This document shows positions 1 to 6,507 of a DNA stretch of 6,507 bases, piece by piece. Source of the stretch: a bacterium (lineage in GTDB: Bacteria; Bacteroidota; Ignavibacteria; Kapaibacteriales; UBA961); NCBI GenBank assembly GCA_022844575.1, contig JALHLL010000052.1, positions 6,673-13,179 on the forward strand, in the 5' to 3' direction. Made by a program: the position numbers and the translations under genes. Every line of letters begins with the position of its first letter. Positions within the stretch are counted from its first letter, which is position 1. The notes beneath the pieces were generated by a model, which saw only the letters and a program-made list of their open reading frames with translations, had not been told where the DNA came from and made no database searches.

Positions 1-1
1 A

Positions 2-478
2 TGGCCATATAGTACACAATTGGCGTCTAGTTTAGATGTTGAATTGGTACAAAAAGAATATACATTGGATGAAAATGAATATGCGGATATGAGAGTAGTT
101 GTGAAAAGTCCGGATTTTGTGGGAGGGGAGAATGGATTATGTTTTATGGCAAATAATATTCATTATGTGCGTAAAATTGATGATTATACAACTGAAGTAA
201 ATAATGTAGATGCAGTGAATGAAAACGATCTGAATGTAGTATTATATCCTAATCCCTCCTCAGGAAGAACACATACTCATTTGTTCAATGATGTAGAACA
301 GTACATTGATATGACTGTGAACGATGTTTTTGGGAATAAAGTTCTCACCTTGTTTTCAGGAACAATACTACAAGGAAACAACGATTTTGAAATTTCTGAC
401 CTTAACTCAGGGAATTACTTTGTGGTGGTGAATGGAAGTAAAAAACGAAGTGTTTATCCGTTTATAGTGATTCATTGA
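2..478 (+). CDS. C-terminal part of a secreted protein with a T9SS type A sorting domain (5' partial)
   Basis: The reading frame is open from the left edge (TGG at 2) to the TGA at 476-478, so this is the 3' end of a longer gene. A TTG at 20 is in frame, but nothing suggests it is a real start. About 80 residues of unrecognised, acidic, strand-rich sequence come first. From about residue 81 of the visible part there is a T9SS type A (Por secretion) C-terminal domain. It starts with LYPNPSSG, continues with a VNDVFGNKV strand pair, then DLNSGNYFVVV, and ends at YPFIVIH. In this family the domain directs export across the outer membrane, after which it is usually removed and the cargo is attached to the surface or released. 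The last strand lacks the more usual K-F/K-x ending, a mild departure. The function of the cargo part cannot be told. The export call is firm and the identity is unknown. Confidence 0.85.
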   Translation, partial: WPYSTQLASSLDVELVQKEYTLDENEYADMRVVVKSPDFVGGENGLCFMANNIHYVRKIDDYTTEVNNVDAVNENDLNVVLYPNPSSGRTHTHLFNDVEQYIDMTVNDVFGNKVLTLFSGTILQGNNDFEISDLNSGNYFVVVNGSKKRSVYPFIVIH

Positions 479-537
479 TCATATCTTTCCATTACTCAAG
501 TTTTAACCGTATTAGCCGACAATTGATGATATGTTTT

Positions 538-543
538 GGAAAG
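538..543 (+). promoter_or_regulatory. Ribosome binding site favouring the ATG at 551
   Basis: GGAAAG lies seven bases before the ATG at 551 and resembles a Shine-Dalgarno core. It overlaps the only other candidate start, the in-frame TTG at 536, which itself has no such sequence upstream. This is why I place the start of the following gene at 551. Confidence 0.5.
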
Positions 544-550
544 AATTATC

Positions 551-910
551 ATGCGAACATCAACTATAGGTGGAGTATTGGCTGATCGCTACGGTTATGG
601 CGACTTAAAGGAAGTAGGTCGTCAGATACTACGCGAGGAGAATAAAAGAGATCTCAAGCCCATTTCGAATACCTCGAAAGTCTGGAGGAAAGTTGATCAA
701 TTCTTGAATCTCGGTTCTACAAAAGACCTCACATTAAGCGATTTGACCGAACAGGAGAAAAATGACTTCTTAAAAATGCTCTCCCGTTTATTATCGGCAG
801 GAATAGTAAGTTACCAGATATATGAAATTAACGGTAAAAAAGAAAAACATTATTCCGTTGTTTCCCTTGGCGATCCGCGACTCCGTAATGCCAAAATAGT
901 CCGCTCATAA
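551..910 (+). CDS. Unknown 119-residue basic protein, possible winged helix
   Basis: I do not recognise this protein. An in-frame TGA at 527-529 limits the start to TTG 536 or ATG 551; the ATG is preferred because GGAAAG sits at good spacing before it. The product is soluble, with no signal peptide or membrane segment, and is rich in Lys and Arg. The N-terminal third (about residues 17-37) looks like a charged helix. From about residue 43 the pattern resembles a winged helix-turn-helix: a helix (KVWRKVDQFLNL), a short LTLSDL segment, a helix with the LLSAGIV ending typical of recognition helices (about 67-86), then a likely wing hairpin (about 88-106) turning at NGKKEK. That suggests nucleic-acid binding, by inference only. 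The gene stands alone, 72 bp after the upstream gene and 99 bp before manC, and is not clearly part of either unit. Coding potential looks real because the protein has a balanced composition and a plausible fold pattern. Confidence 0.7.
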   Translation: MRTSTIGGVLADRYGYGDLKEVGRQILREENKRDLKPISNTSKVWRKVDQFLNLGSTKDLTLSDLTEQEKNDFLKMLSRLLSAGIVSYQIYEINGKKEKHYSVVSLGDPRLRNAKIVRS

Positions 911-925
911 ATATGTGCTCATAAA
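903..925 (+). repeat. Short direct repeat GCTCATAAA spanning a stop codon
   Basis: GCTCATAAA occurs at 903-911 and again at 917-925, a perfect 9-bp repeat with a 14-base period. The first copy contains the TAA stop of the 119-residue protein. It may be a slippage or duplication remnant; no function is evident. Confidence 0.5.
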
Positions 926-969
926 AAAACATGGTTAGGTACATACATAGGCACTCCCGCCGAAAAACG

Positions 970-977
970 TATCTTTG
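970..977 (+). promoter_or_regulatory. Probable Bacteroidota-type -7 promoter box upstream of manC
   Basis: TATCTTTG matches the TAnnTTTG -7 consensus of Bacteroidota primary sigma factor promoters at all six fixed positions. It lies 32 bases before the manC ATG, which would give a leader of roughly 25 nt. No TTTG -33 box is seen at the usual 19-21 base spacing (945-950 reads ACATAG), so the upstream element is weak or absent. It would drive manC and the two genes behind it. Confidence 0.6.
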
Positions 978-1009
978 TACCTTGTTTTTTTCATTAACAC
1001 AGAGTATTT

Positions 1010-2128
1010 ATGTCCTTTGTGCGAACAGTAGTTATTATGGCGGGTGGTAGTGGCGAACGGTTTTATCCCTCAAGCCGCATCCGAAAGCCAAAACAATTAC
1101 TTCGTCTTGTTTCCGATACCAAAACAATGATTGAAGAGGCGGTAGAACGTATTGCACCGCTTATAAACCACGATAATATTTTTGTTATTACGAGTGAGAT
1201 ACTTCAAAAACCTATACGAAACGTCCTTTCGTTTTTACCTCCCCAAAATATAATTGCCGAACCTGCAAAAAGGAATACAGCACCTTGTCTTGCTCTTTCA
1301 GCAGTGTTTATAGCTGAACGTTTTGCGGAACAAGGTATTTCACCCGATACAATCTCAATGGCGGTATTAACTGCCGATCATTTTATGCGTCCTGCCGAAA
1401 AGTTTCGCGAAACTGTCGATAATGCCTTATCTCATGCGGAAAATTCGGGTGATTTGGTTACGATTGGCATAGTTCCAAGCAGACCGGAGACGGGGTATGG
1501 ATATATTCAGACGGAAAAGGGTAATGCGACTGTAAAGCGCGCAATTGCATTTAAGGAAAAACCCGATATTGAAACTGCGCGACAATATATAGCCGATGAA
1601 TCCTATTTCTGGAATAGCGGTATGTTCTTTTGGCGTGTTGATACTTTTTTGAATGAATTGGAAAAGCATGCGTCGGAAATTTCAGGAGCTTTACCGGCTA
1701 TGTCGCACGTATTGCATCATAAAACAAATGAAGTGTTTAACGGTTCGCCTGAAGGTGTGGCGCAACTATTTGCCCCATTACCTAATATTTCCATTGATTA
1801 TGCGATAATGGAAAAATCCGAACAAATTGCTGTTGTGCCTTCTAATTTTTCTTGGGATGATGTGGGGTCATGGGATGCACTGTACCGTACCAAACAACCT
1901 GATACAAACGGTAATGTTATGATGGGCGAAGTACTACTTATTGATTGTAAAGACACGATAGCTGTCAATGAATGTGATGGTAATAAATTAGTGGCTCTTA
2001 TCGGGATGAATGAAACGGTTATCGTCGAAACAAACGATGTAACGGTTGTTTGCCCCGCAAATCGAGTTCAGGAAGTGAAAAAAATTGTAGAAACACTCAG
2101 AGCCGAAGGTAAAAAGGAGTTCTTATGA
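1010..2128 (+). CDS. manC: Mannose-1-phosphate guanylyltransferase (GDP-mannose pyrophosphorylase)
   Basis: The 372-residue cytoplasmic enzyme joins mannose-1-phosphate and GTP to give GDP-mannose and pyrophosphate, supplying GDP-mannose (and, downstream, GDP-fucose or related sugars) for polysaccharide and lipopolysaccharide. The nucleotidyltransferase signature is at residues 11-30: GGSGERFYP, then KPKQLL with the catalytic Arg and Lys. Further family motifs are AEPAKRNTAP (83-92), LTADH (120-124, the metal-binding Asp), GYGYI (162-166), FKEKP (181-185), WNSGMFFW (201-208), SIDYAIMEK (261-269) and WDDVGSW (282-288). The length fits the short, single-function form without the C-terminal cupin phosphomannose isomerase domain. 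The start is well fixed: an in-frame TAA at 995-997 precedes it, and the next Met (residue 10) would cut into the Rossmann strand. The Shine-Dalgarno sequence is weak (AGAG at 1001-1004). The gene's 3' end overlaps the next gene by ATGA. All expected motifs are intact, so an active enzyme is likely; specificity for mannose rather than another sugar rests on family resemblance. Confidence 0.93.
   Translation: MSFVRTVVIMAGGSGERFYPSSRIRKPKQLLRLVSDTKTMIEEAVERIAPLINHDNIFVITSEILQKPIRNVLSFLPPQNIIAEPAKRNTAPCLALSAVFIAERFAEQGISPDTISMAVLTADHFMRPAEKFRETVDNALSHAENSGDLVTIGIVPSRPETGYGYIQTEKGNATVKRAIAFKEKPDIETARQYIADESYFWNSGMFFWRVDTFLNELEKHASEISGALPAMSHVLHHKTNEVFNGSPEGVAQLFAPLPNISIDYAIMEKSEQIAVVPSNFSWDDVGSWDALYRTKQPDTNGNVMMGEVLLIDCKDTIAVNECDGNKLVALIGMNETVIVETNDVTVVCPANRVQEVKKIVETLRAEGKKEFL
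2114..2119 (+). promoter_or_regulatory. Strong Shine-Dalgarno inside the end of manC
   Basis: AAGGAG lies within the last codons of manC, five bases before the ATG at 2125. It is the strongest ribosome binding site in the window. Together with the ATGA stop/start overlap it points to translational coupling of the secreted protein to manC. Confidence 0.75.
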
Positions 2129-5100
2129 AAAAACCATATACGCGTTTTCCGAGTATTGCCATTTGGTTTATCAGTTCGATAGCGGTGGCATTCGGAGTTT
2201 ATTGTTCTTTCGATAGTGGATTGGAAGACGGTACTCTCTCTGAGGGGTTATCGGAAAGGCAAAAGTGGGAATGGATGCGTTATCATGATCCTGCTACCGG
2301 AAAGATACCGCATGATATCCGCATTGCCGAGTTAGACTTTGCGAACACACTACCAAAGCGAGATAATCAAAAAGCGGAAGGTGTACTCTCAAATCACTGG
2401 GTTTCGAGAGGACCGTGGAATGTAGGCGGCAGAACAAGGGCTTTGGCTTATGATATTCGTAATGAAAACATTATCATCGCCGGCGGTGTTTCGGGAGGTA
2501 TGTGGCGTTCCACCGATGCCGGAAAAACATGGACTCAAACATTTACACGCAGACAATTACAAAGCGTAACAACGGTTACACAAGATACACGCGAAGGGAA
2601 AGAAGATATATGGTATGCAGGAACAGGTGAAATATGGGGTAATTCGGCTGATATTAGTGGAGATGGCATTCTGAAAAGCACCGATAATGGCATTTCATGG
2701 GAATTTCTTGAACAAACTGTTTCGGGTACGCCGGGTAGTTGGGATAAACAATATGATTATATATGGCGAGTAATTACTGATCCGTCCAATATCAATTCCG
2801 ATGTAGTGATTGCCGCATATGCACTTGGTGGCATTGCACGTTCGAGTGATGGTGGGGCAACGTGGACAAATGTTTTGGGTGCATGGGGAAACAACTCCTC
2901 AGGTTTTGCTTCGGTAGAGCGCTCACCAAGCGGAATATTTTATGCAGCACTAAGTAGCTACGGATTAAATCAGAATACAAACTCGGTGCATGGTGGTATT
3001 TATCGCTCTACGGACGGTATCCGTTGGAATAAAATAATACCCGTTGATTTTCCGGCTAGGTACGGACGAATTGCAATAGGTATTTCGCCTTCCGATGAAA
3101 ATACAGTTTATTTTTTAGCGCATACACCGGGTGTCGGCAAGCGATATGTAAGCCGACGCGGTGATGAAGATTGGAACAGTTTATTTAAATACCGATACAT
3201 TGCCGGTGATGGTTCGGGCATTCAAGGTAAATGGGAGAACTTATCGGAAAATGTTCCGGATTTAGGTGGTTCTTTCGGTACATATAATTCACAAGGTTCT
3301 TATAATATGTATGTGCGGGTTCATCCTGAAAACGAGAATATTGTTTTTCTTGGCGGTACAAATATTTATCGTTCGGATGACGGCTGTACAACAGGAAAAT
3401 ATAATTGGTGCGGTGGATATGAACAGAATTCAACCTTGCCTGAATATGGTGTGTATCGTAATCATCACCCCGATTGTCATGAATTTCTTTTTTTGAAATC
3501 CGATAATAAAAAGGTACTTTCCGCAACAGATGGAGGAATTACGATAAGTGATAATGTACTTGCTGAAAAAGTACAATGGCAGTCTCTTAATTCGGGGTAT
3601 CTGACAACACAATTTTACACTTTGGCAGTTGAAGATCAAGCCGGCTCTAATAAAATAATGGGTGGCTTACAGGATAATGGGACATTATATGTTAATTCTT
3701 CAGATGGGAAATCGCCATGGGCTGCGCCGGGTTTGGGCGATGGTTCATTTTGCGATTTCGGAAAAAGTGGCAGAGTGTATATGTCGCGACAATTAGGCAG
3801 AATGGAACACTATGAATTGGATGAAAATGGAACGGTTCTTAAAAAGGGGCGTTTTGATCCTGTCGGCGGAAAAAATTATCTATTTATAAATCCGTATATT
3901 CTCGATCCGAATGAAAAGAGTCGGGCATATTTAGCAGGCGGAAAAATTATTTGGAGAAATAATAATTTGCTCGAAATAGGTTTCGGTCAAAAAGATTCTG
4001 TAGTTACAAATTGGGACTCTCTGCCGGCAACAAGGATTACCGGAGCGCAAAATCATTTAATTACCGCTCTTGCCATGGGCAAACAATCAAAAGTATTGTA
4101 TTATGGTACATCGCAAGGAAAATTATTCCGTTTGGATGATGCAACGCAAGGGCAGCCCATTCCGAAAGAATTAAAAGGGAATTTCCCGACGGCTTATATA
4201 AGTGCGATAACAGTTGATAATGATGATGATAAACATGTAATTCTGTGCTTTTCCAATTATGGTGTAAATAGTATTTATACTACATATGATGGTGGCAATA
4301 CATGGTCTTCTATTGGTGGAAATTTGGATAAAAGCCCCAAGGGTACTGCCAATGCACCGGCGGTGAATTGGGTGGAAATGTTGAATGTGCAAGGTACGAA
4401 AATGTATTTTGCCGGAACAAGTGTCGGTGTGTTTTCAACGGCTTTTCTTAATGGTACAAAAACGGTATGGGTTCAAGAAAGTGCCGATGAAATAGGGAAT
4501 GTGCCGATTGATATGATAAAGGTAAGACAATCGGATAATATGATATTTGTTGCGACGCATGGTGCGGGTGTTTTCAGTGCACAAGTAAATACAAGTTATG
4601 AGGTACCGAAATCGATAGAATTACAAAGTCCTGCCGATGGTTCGAGAGGTTTTCTTGAATCTGTGCAATTACAATGGCTGCCCGGTGAAAAATCCTATTT
4701 TTATGAGGTACAACTTGCGAATGATGCGAATTTTACAGACATAATTGCTACAAGCGAAGCTGTAGAAACAACACAGTATCAATATAATGGTTTATTATCG
4801 GGTTTACGTACGGTATTTTGGCGTGTGCGTGGCTTGAATGAAGGCGGTGCGGGGTCATGGTCGCAGTCATGGAAATTTATTACGGCAGTTGATGTACCCA
4901 CATTACAATTACCGGAAAATAATGCGCAGGATATTATTCGTAATCCGGTACTAACATGGACTGCCGTACAGGGTGCAACAACATACCATGTACAAATCGC
5001 GACTTCACCAACATTCAACCCGATAATTTTTGAAGATTCGGCTTTGAGTTCAACACAAATGCAAACATGGGCTTTGGATGCCGATAAACAGTATTTATGG

Positions 5101-5442
5101 CGAGTAAGAGCACGCAATGCTGATGGTTGGGGCGATTTTGCAGCTCGTTTCCGTTTCAGAACAGGAACGACGGTAAAAGTACAAGAACAAGAGCTATTTA
5201 GGTTCAAATTGTTCCCGAACCCCGTTGCCTCGATACTCTCTATTGAATTTGGTCAGAATGTACCCCATAATCCTATTCTCGAAATTACCGATGAAAGGGG
5301 TAGGATTGTAAAAAGGAAAACGGATATATCCGGCAAAAATGTGAATGTGGATGTTTCCGAATTTTCACACGGAACATACTTTATTCGTATAGTATCACAA
5401 AGCGGCAATACGTATTATAGCGAAAAATTTTATAAACAGTAA
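2125..5442 (+). CDS. Exported Asp-box (BNR) beta-propeller protein with FN3-like domains and T9SS type A sorting domain
   Basis: This is a 1105-residue secreted, probably surface-attached protein. Residues 1-26 form a signal peptide or anchor: KKPYTR, then a hydrophobic stretch to about residue 26, followed by Cys27. Residues about 90-820 form one or two sortilin/VPS10-like beta-propellers. They open with GPWNVGGRTRAL, and Asp-boxes (S-x-D-x-G-x-T-W) are at 129-136, 185-192, 240-247 and 720-727. Degenerate copies are at 295-301 (one residue short), 417-428 (with an insertion) and 468-472. The HPDCH motif (448-452) and GGLQDNG (513-519) recall sites shared by large BNR proteins of environmental bacteria. 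Two fibronectin-III-like domains follow (about 832-920 and 924-1013), each with an FWRVR/LWRVR strand. The T9SS type A domain (about 1025-1105) starts with LFPNP and ends HGTYFIRI...SEKFYKQ. No sialidase FRIP motif or catalytic set is seen, so binding or scaffolding is more likely than hydrolysis. It follows manC by ATGA overlap and precedes glgP by 10 bp. The architecture is certain; the ligand is unknown. Confidence 0.9.
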   Translation: MKKPYTRFPSIAIWFISSIAVAFGVYCSFDSGLEDGTLSEGLSERQKWEWMRYHDPATGKIPHDIRIAELDFANTLPKRDNQKAEGVLSNHWVSRGPWNVGGRTRALAYDIRNENIIIAGGVSGGMWRSTDAGKTWTQTFTRRQLQSVTTVTQDTREGKEDIWYAGTGEIWGNSADISGDGILKSTDNGISWEFLEQTVSGTPGSWDKQYDYIWRVITDPSNINSDVVIAAYALGGIARSSDGGATWTNVLGAWGNNSSGFASVERSPSGIFYAALSSYGLNQNTNSVHGGIYRSTDGIRWNKIIPVDFPARYGRIAIGISPSDENTVYFLAHTPGVGKRYVSRRGDEDWNSLFKYRYIAGDGSGIQGKWENLSENVPDLGGSFGTYNSQGSYNMYVRVHPENENIVFLGGTNIYRSDDGCTTGKYNWCGGYEQNSTLPEYGVYRNHHPDCHEFLFLKSDNKKVLSATDGGITISDNVLAEKVQWQSLNSGYLTTQFYTLAVEDQAGSNKIMGGLQDNGTLYVNSSDGKSPWAAPGLGDGSFCDFGKSGRVYMSRQLGRMEHYELDENGTVLKKGRFDPVGGKNYLFINPYILDPNEKSRAYLAGGKIIWRNNNLLEIGFGQKDSVVTNWDSLPATRITGAQNHLITALAMGKQSKVLYYGTSQGKLFRLDDATQGQPIPKELKGNFPTAYISAITVDNDDDKHVILCFSNYGVNSIYTTYDGGNTWSSIGGNLDKSPKGTANAPAVNWVEMLNVQGTKMYFAGTSVGVFSTAFLNGTKTVWVQESADEIGNVPIDMIKVRQSDNMIFVATHGAGVFSAQVNTSYEVPKSIELQSPADGSRGFLESVQLQWLPGEKSYFYEVQLANDANFTDIIATSEAVETTQYQYNGLLSGLRTVFWRVRGLNEGGAGSWSQSWKFITAVDVPTLQLPENNAQDIIRNPVLTWTAVQGATTYHVQIATSPTFNPIIFEDSALSSTQMQTWALDADKQYLWRVRARNADGWGDFAARFRFRTGTTVKVQEQELFRFKLFPNPVASILSIEFGQNVPHNPILEITDERGRIVKRKTDISGKNVNVDVSEFSHGTYFIRIVSQSGNTYYSEKFYKQ

Positions 5443-5452
5443 TTAAAAAAGA

Positions 5453-6507
5453 ATGAAACCGGTTACTACATATATTGTTTCAGCATCATTACCCGAAAGA
5501 ATTATAGGATTAAAAGAATTAGCATATAATTTCTGGTGGTCATGGAACTACAATGCACAGGAATTGTTTGAGCGAATTGATCCCGAACTGTGGGAAGAAG
5601 TGAATCATAATCCCGTAATGTTATTAAATAAAATCTCTTCGGAGAGAATGCAGGAACTATCGAATCAAATAGATTTTATAAGTTCTTTAGATACTGTATA
5701 TGCGGACTTTCGGAAATATATGGAATCGGGCACATGGTATTCCGAACATTATGCGAATAATTCCAATTATATCGCGTATTTCTGTTTAGAATACGGCATC
5801 AATGAAAGTTTCCCTAATTATTCCGGTGGATTGGGAATTCTTGCGGGCGATCACTTAAAATCGGCAAGTGACTTAGGTGTTCCGATTATTGCCGTTGGTT
5901 TATTGTATCAAATGGGATATTTCCGTCAGCATATAACGCAAGGCGGTTGGCAGAATGAAAGTTATTATGAAAATGATTTTTATTCGATGGCAATGATACT
6001 GATGCGTAAACCAAATGGCGATCCGATGCTTATTTCCGTACAATTACCGAATGGAAATTGTTATGCGCAAATATGGAAATTACAAGTGGGTAGGGTAACA
6101 TTATATCTATTGGACACGAATGTTACGGAAAACAATACTTATACGGAATATCGGGATATTACCGACCAGTTATACGGGGGTACGAGCGAAACAAGGATTC
6201 AACAGGAAATTTTGCTGGGCATAGGAGGAATAAGGGCATTACGCGAGTTAGGTATAAATCCTACCATTATTCATATCAATGAAGGTCATGCTGCTTTTGC
6301 AACACTGGAATGTGCACGTTTTATAATGCAAGATTTTGATTTGGATTTCAGAAGTGCGGGCGAATTAGCACATGCTGGCATGGTATTTACAACACATACA
6401 CCCGTACCGGCAGGAAATGAAGTATTTCCGGCAACACTTGTCGAAAAATATTTTCAGAATTATTGGCAAAAATTAGGATTAAATCGCGAGGAATTTTTAC
6501 GTCTCGG
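5453..6507 (+). CDS. glgP: Alpha-glucan (glycogen/maltodextrin) phosphorylase, N-terminal part (3' partial)
   Basis: The frame opens at ATG 5453, 10 bp after the upstream stop, and runs off the right edge after 351 codons with no stop. The enzyme releases glucose-1-phosphate from the non-reducing ends of alpha-1,4-glucans using phosphate and pyridoxal phosphate (GT35). Residues about 13-60 match the N-terminal domain of the MalP/TIGR02094-type phosphorylases (DUF3417), with LAYNFWWSWN and IDPELWEEVNHNPVMLL. The phosphorylase core follows: AYFCLEYGINES (108-119), YSGGLGILAGDHLKSASDLG (123-142), VGLLYQMGYF (148-157), YGGTSETRIQQE (241-252), HINEGHAAF (274-282) and FTTHTPVPAGNEVF (312-325). These carry substrate-pocket residues. 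The PLP-binding lysine and the C-terminal half lie outside the window, so catalytic completeness cannot be judged. There is little Shine-Dalgarno signal, only an A-rich stretch (TTAAAAAAGA), which is common in this group. It is probably co-transcribed with manC and the secreted protein. Confidence 0.93.
   Translation, partial: MKPVTTYIVSASLPERIIGLKELAYNFWWSWNYNAQELFERIDPELWEEVNHNPVMLLNKISSERMQELSNQIDFISSLDTVYADFRKYMESGTWYSEHYANNSNYIAYFCLEYGINESFPNYSGGLGILAGDHLKSASDLGVPIIAVGLLYQMGYFRQHITQGGWQNESYYENDFYSMAMILMRKPNGDPMLISVQLPNGNCYAQIWKLQVGRVTLYLLDTNVTENNTYTEYRDITDQLYGGTSETRIQQEILLGIGGIRALRELGINPTIIHINEGHAAFATLECARFIMQDFDLDFRSAGELAHAGMVFTTHTPVPAGNEVFPATLVEKYFQNYWQKLGLNREEFLRL

Noticed and set aside
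1..12. ATG at position 1 as a gene start
   Set aside because: That frame meets TAG after three codons; the real frame is open from position 2 to the left edge.
482..489. TATCTTTC as a promoter for the 119-residue protein
   Set aside because: It misses the final G of TAnnTTTG and has no TTTG at the right distance upstream, so it is too weak to call.
937..991. Rho-independent terminator upstream of manC
   Set aside because: The 7-bp arms are separated by 32 bases and are not GC-rich, and the promoter box overlaps the right arm. The T-run alone is not enough.
1427..1669. Minus-strand open frame of 80 codons inside manC
   Set aside because: It lies wholly in a gene with every family motif intact, and its translation has no recognisable pattern. 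It is a shadow frame.
3185..3639. Three overlapping short open frames on both strands inside the BNR gene
   Set aside because: All are within the continuous 1105-codon gene, and their translations are rich in His, Tyr, Ile and Cys without motifs.
4779..5207. Minus-strand open frame of 142 codons opposite the FN3-like domains
   Set aside because: The opposite strand encodes clear FN3-like and T9SS domains. The antisense product is Cys/Ser/Thr-rich with no fold pattern, as expected of a shadow frame.
2125..5442. Sialidase assignment based on Asp-boxes
   Set aside because: Asp-boxes are structural and occur in many beta-propellers. No FRIP motif, arginine triad or Tyr/Glu pair could be placed, so a sialidase call is not supported.

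Overview
The window looks like an ordinary chromosomal stretch from the Bacteroidota/Chlorobiota (FCB) group. Three things point there: two proteins ending in type IX secretion system (T9SS) type A sorting domains, a match to the Bacteroidota -7 promoter box (TAnnTTTG) upstream of manC, and AT-rich starts with weak or variable Shine-Dalgarno sequences. T9SS in moderately AT-rich DNA fits Bacteroidota as well as the Ignavibacteria/Kapaibacteria-type lineages, and I cannot choose between them from sequence alone. All supported genes lie on the + strand.

Layout: (1) positions 2-478 hold the 3' end of a secreted protein with a T9SS type A C-terminal domain; its start lies outside the window. (2) Positions 551-910 encode a 119-residue basic protein of unknown function whose C-terminal half reads like a winged helix-turn-helix. 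(3) A 99-bp intergenic region carries a likely promoter. (4) Positions 1010-2128 encode ManC-type mannose-1-phosphate guanylyltransferase. (5) Positions 2125-5442 overlap manC by ATGA and encode a 1105-residue exported Asp-box (BNR) beta-propeller protein with two fibronectin-III-like domains and a T9SS type A domain. (6) From 5453 to the right edge runs the first 351 codons of a GlgP/MalP-type alpha-glucan phosphorylase.

The last three genes are so tightly packed (4-bp overlap, then a 10-bp gap) that they very probably form one transcription unit starting near the promoter upstream of manC. ManC makes GDP-mannose for surface polysaccharide or glycosylation, and GlgP breaks down storage glucan to glucose-1-phosphate. 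The protein between them is exported and probably ends up on the cell surface. A link through surface glycan (T9SS cargo is often anchored to a lipopolysaccharide) is possible but is inference.

I see no mobile element, CRISPR array, RNA gene, phage gene or defence system. No clear candidate for an undescribed system emerged. The items most worth a second look are the unknown 119-residue protein, the translationally coupled manC/T9SS-cargo pair, and the altered Asp-box with two close cysteines.
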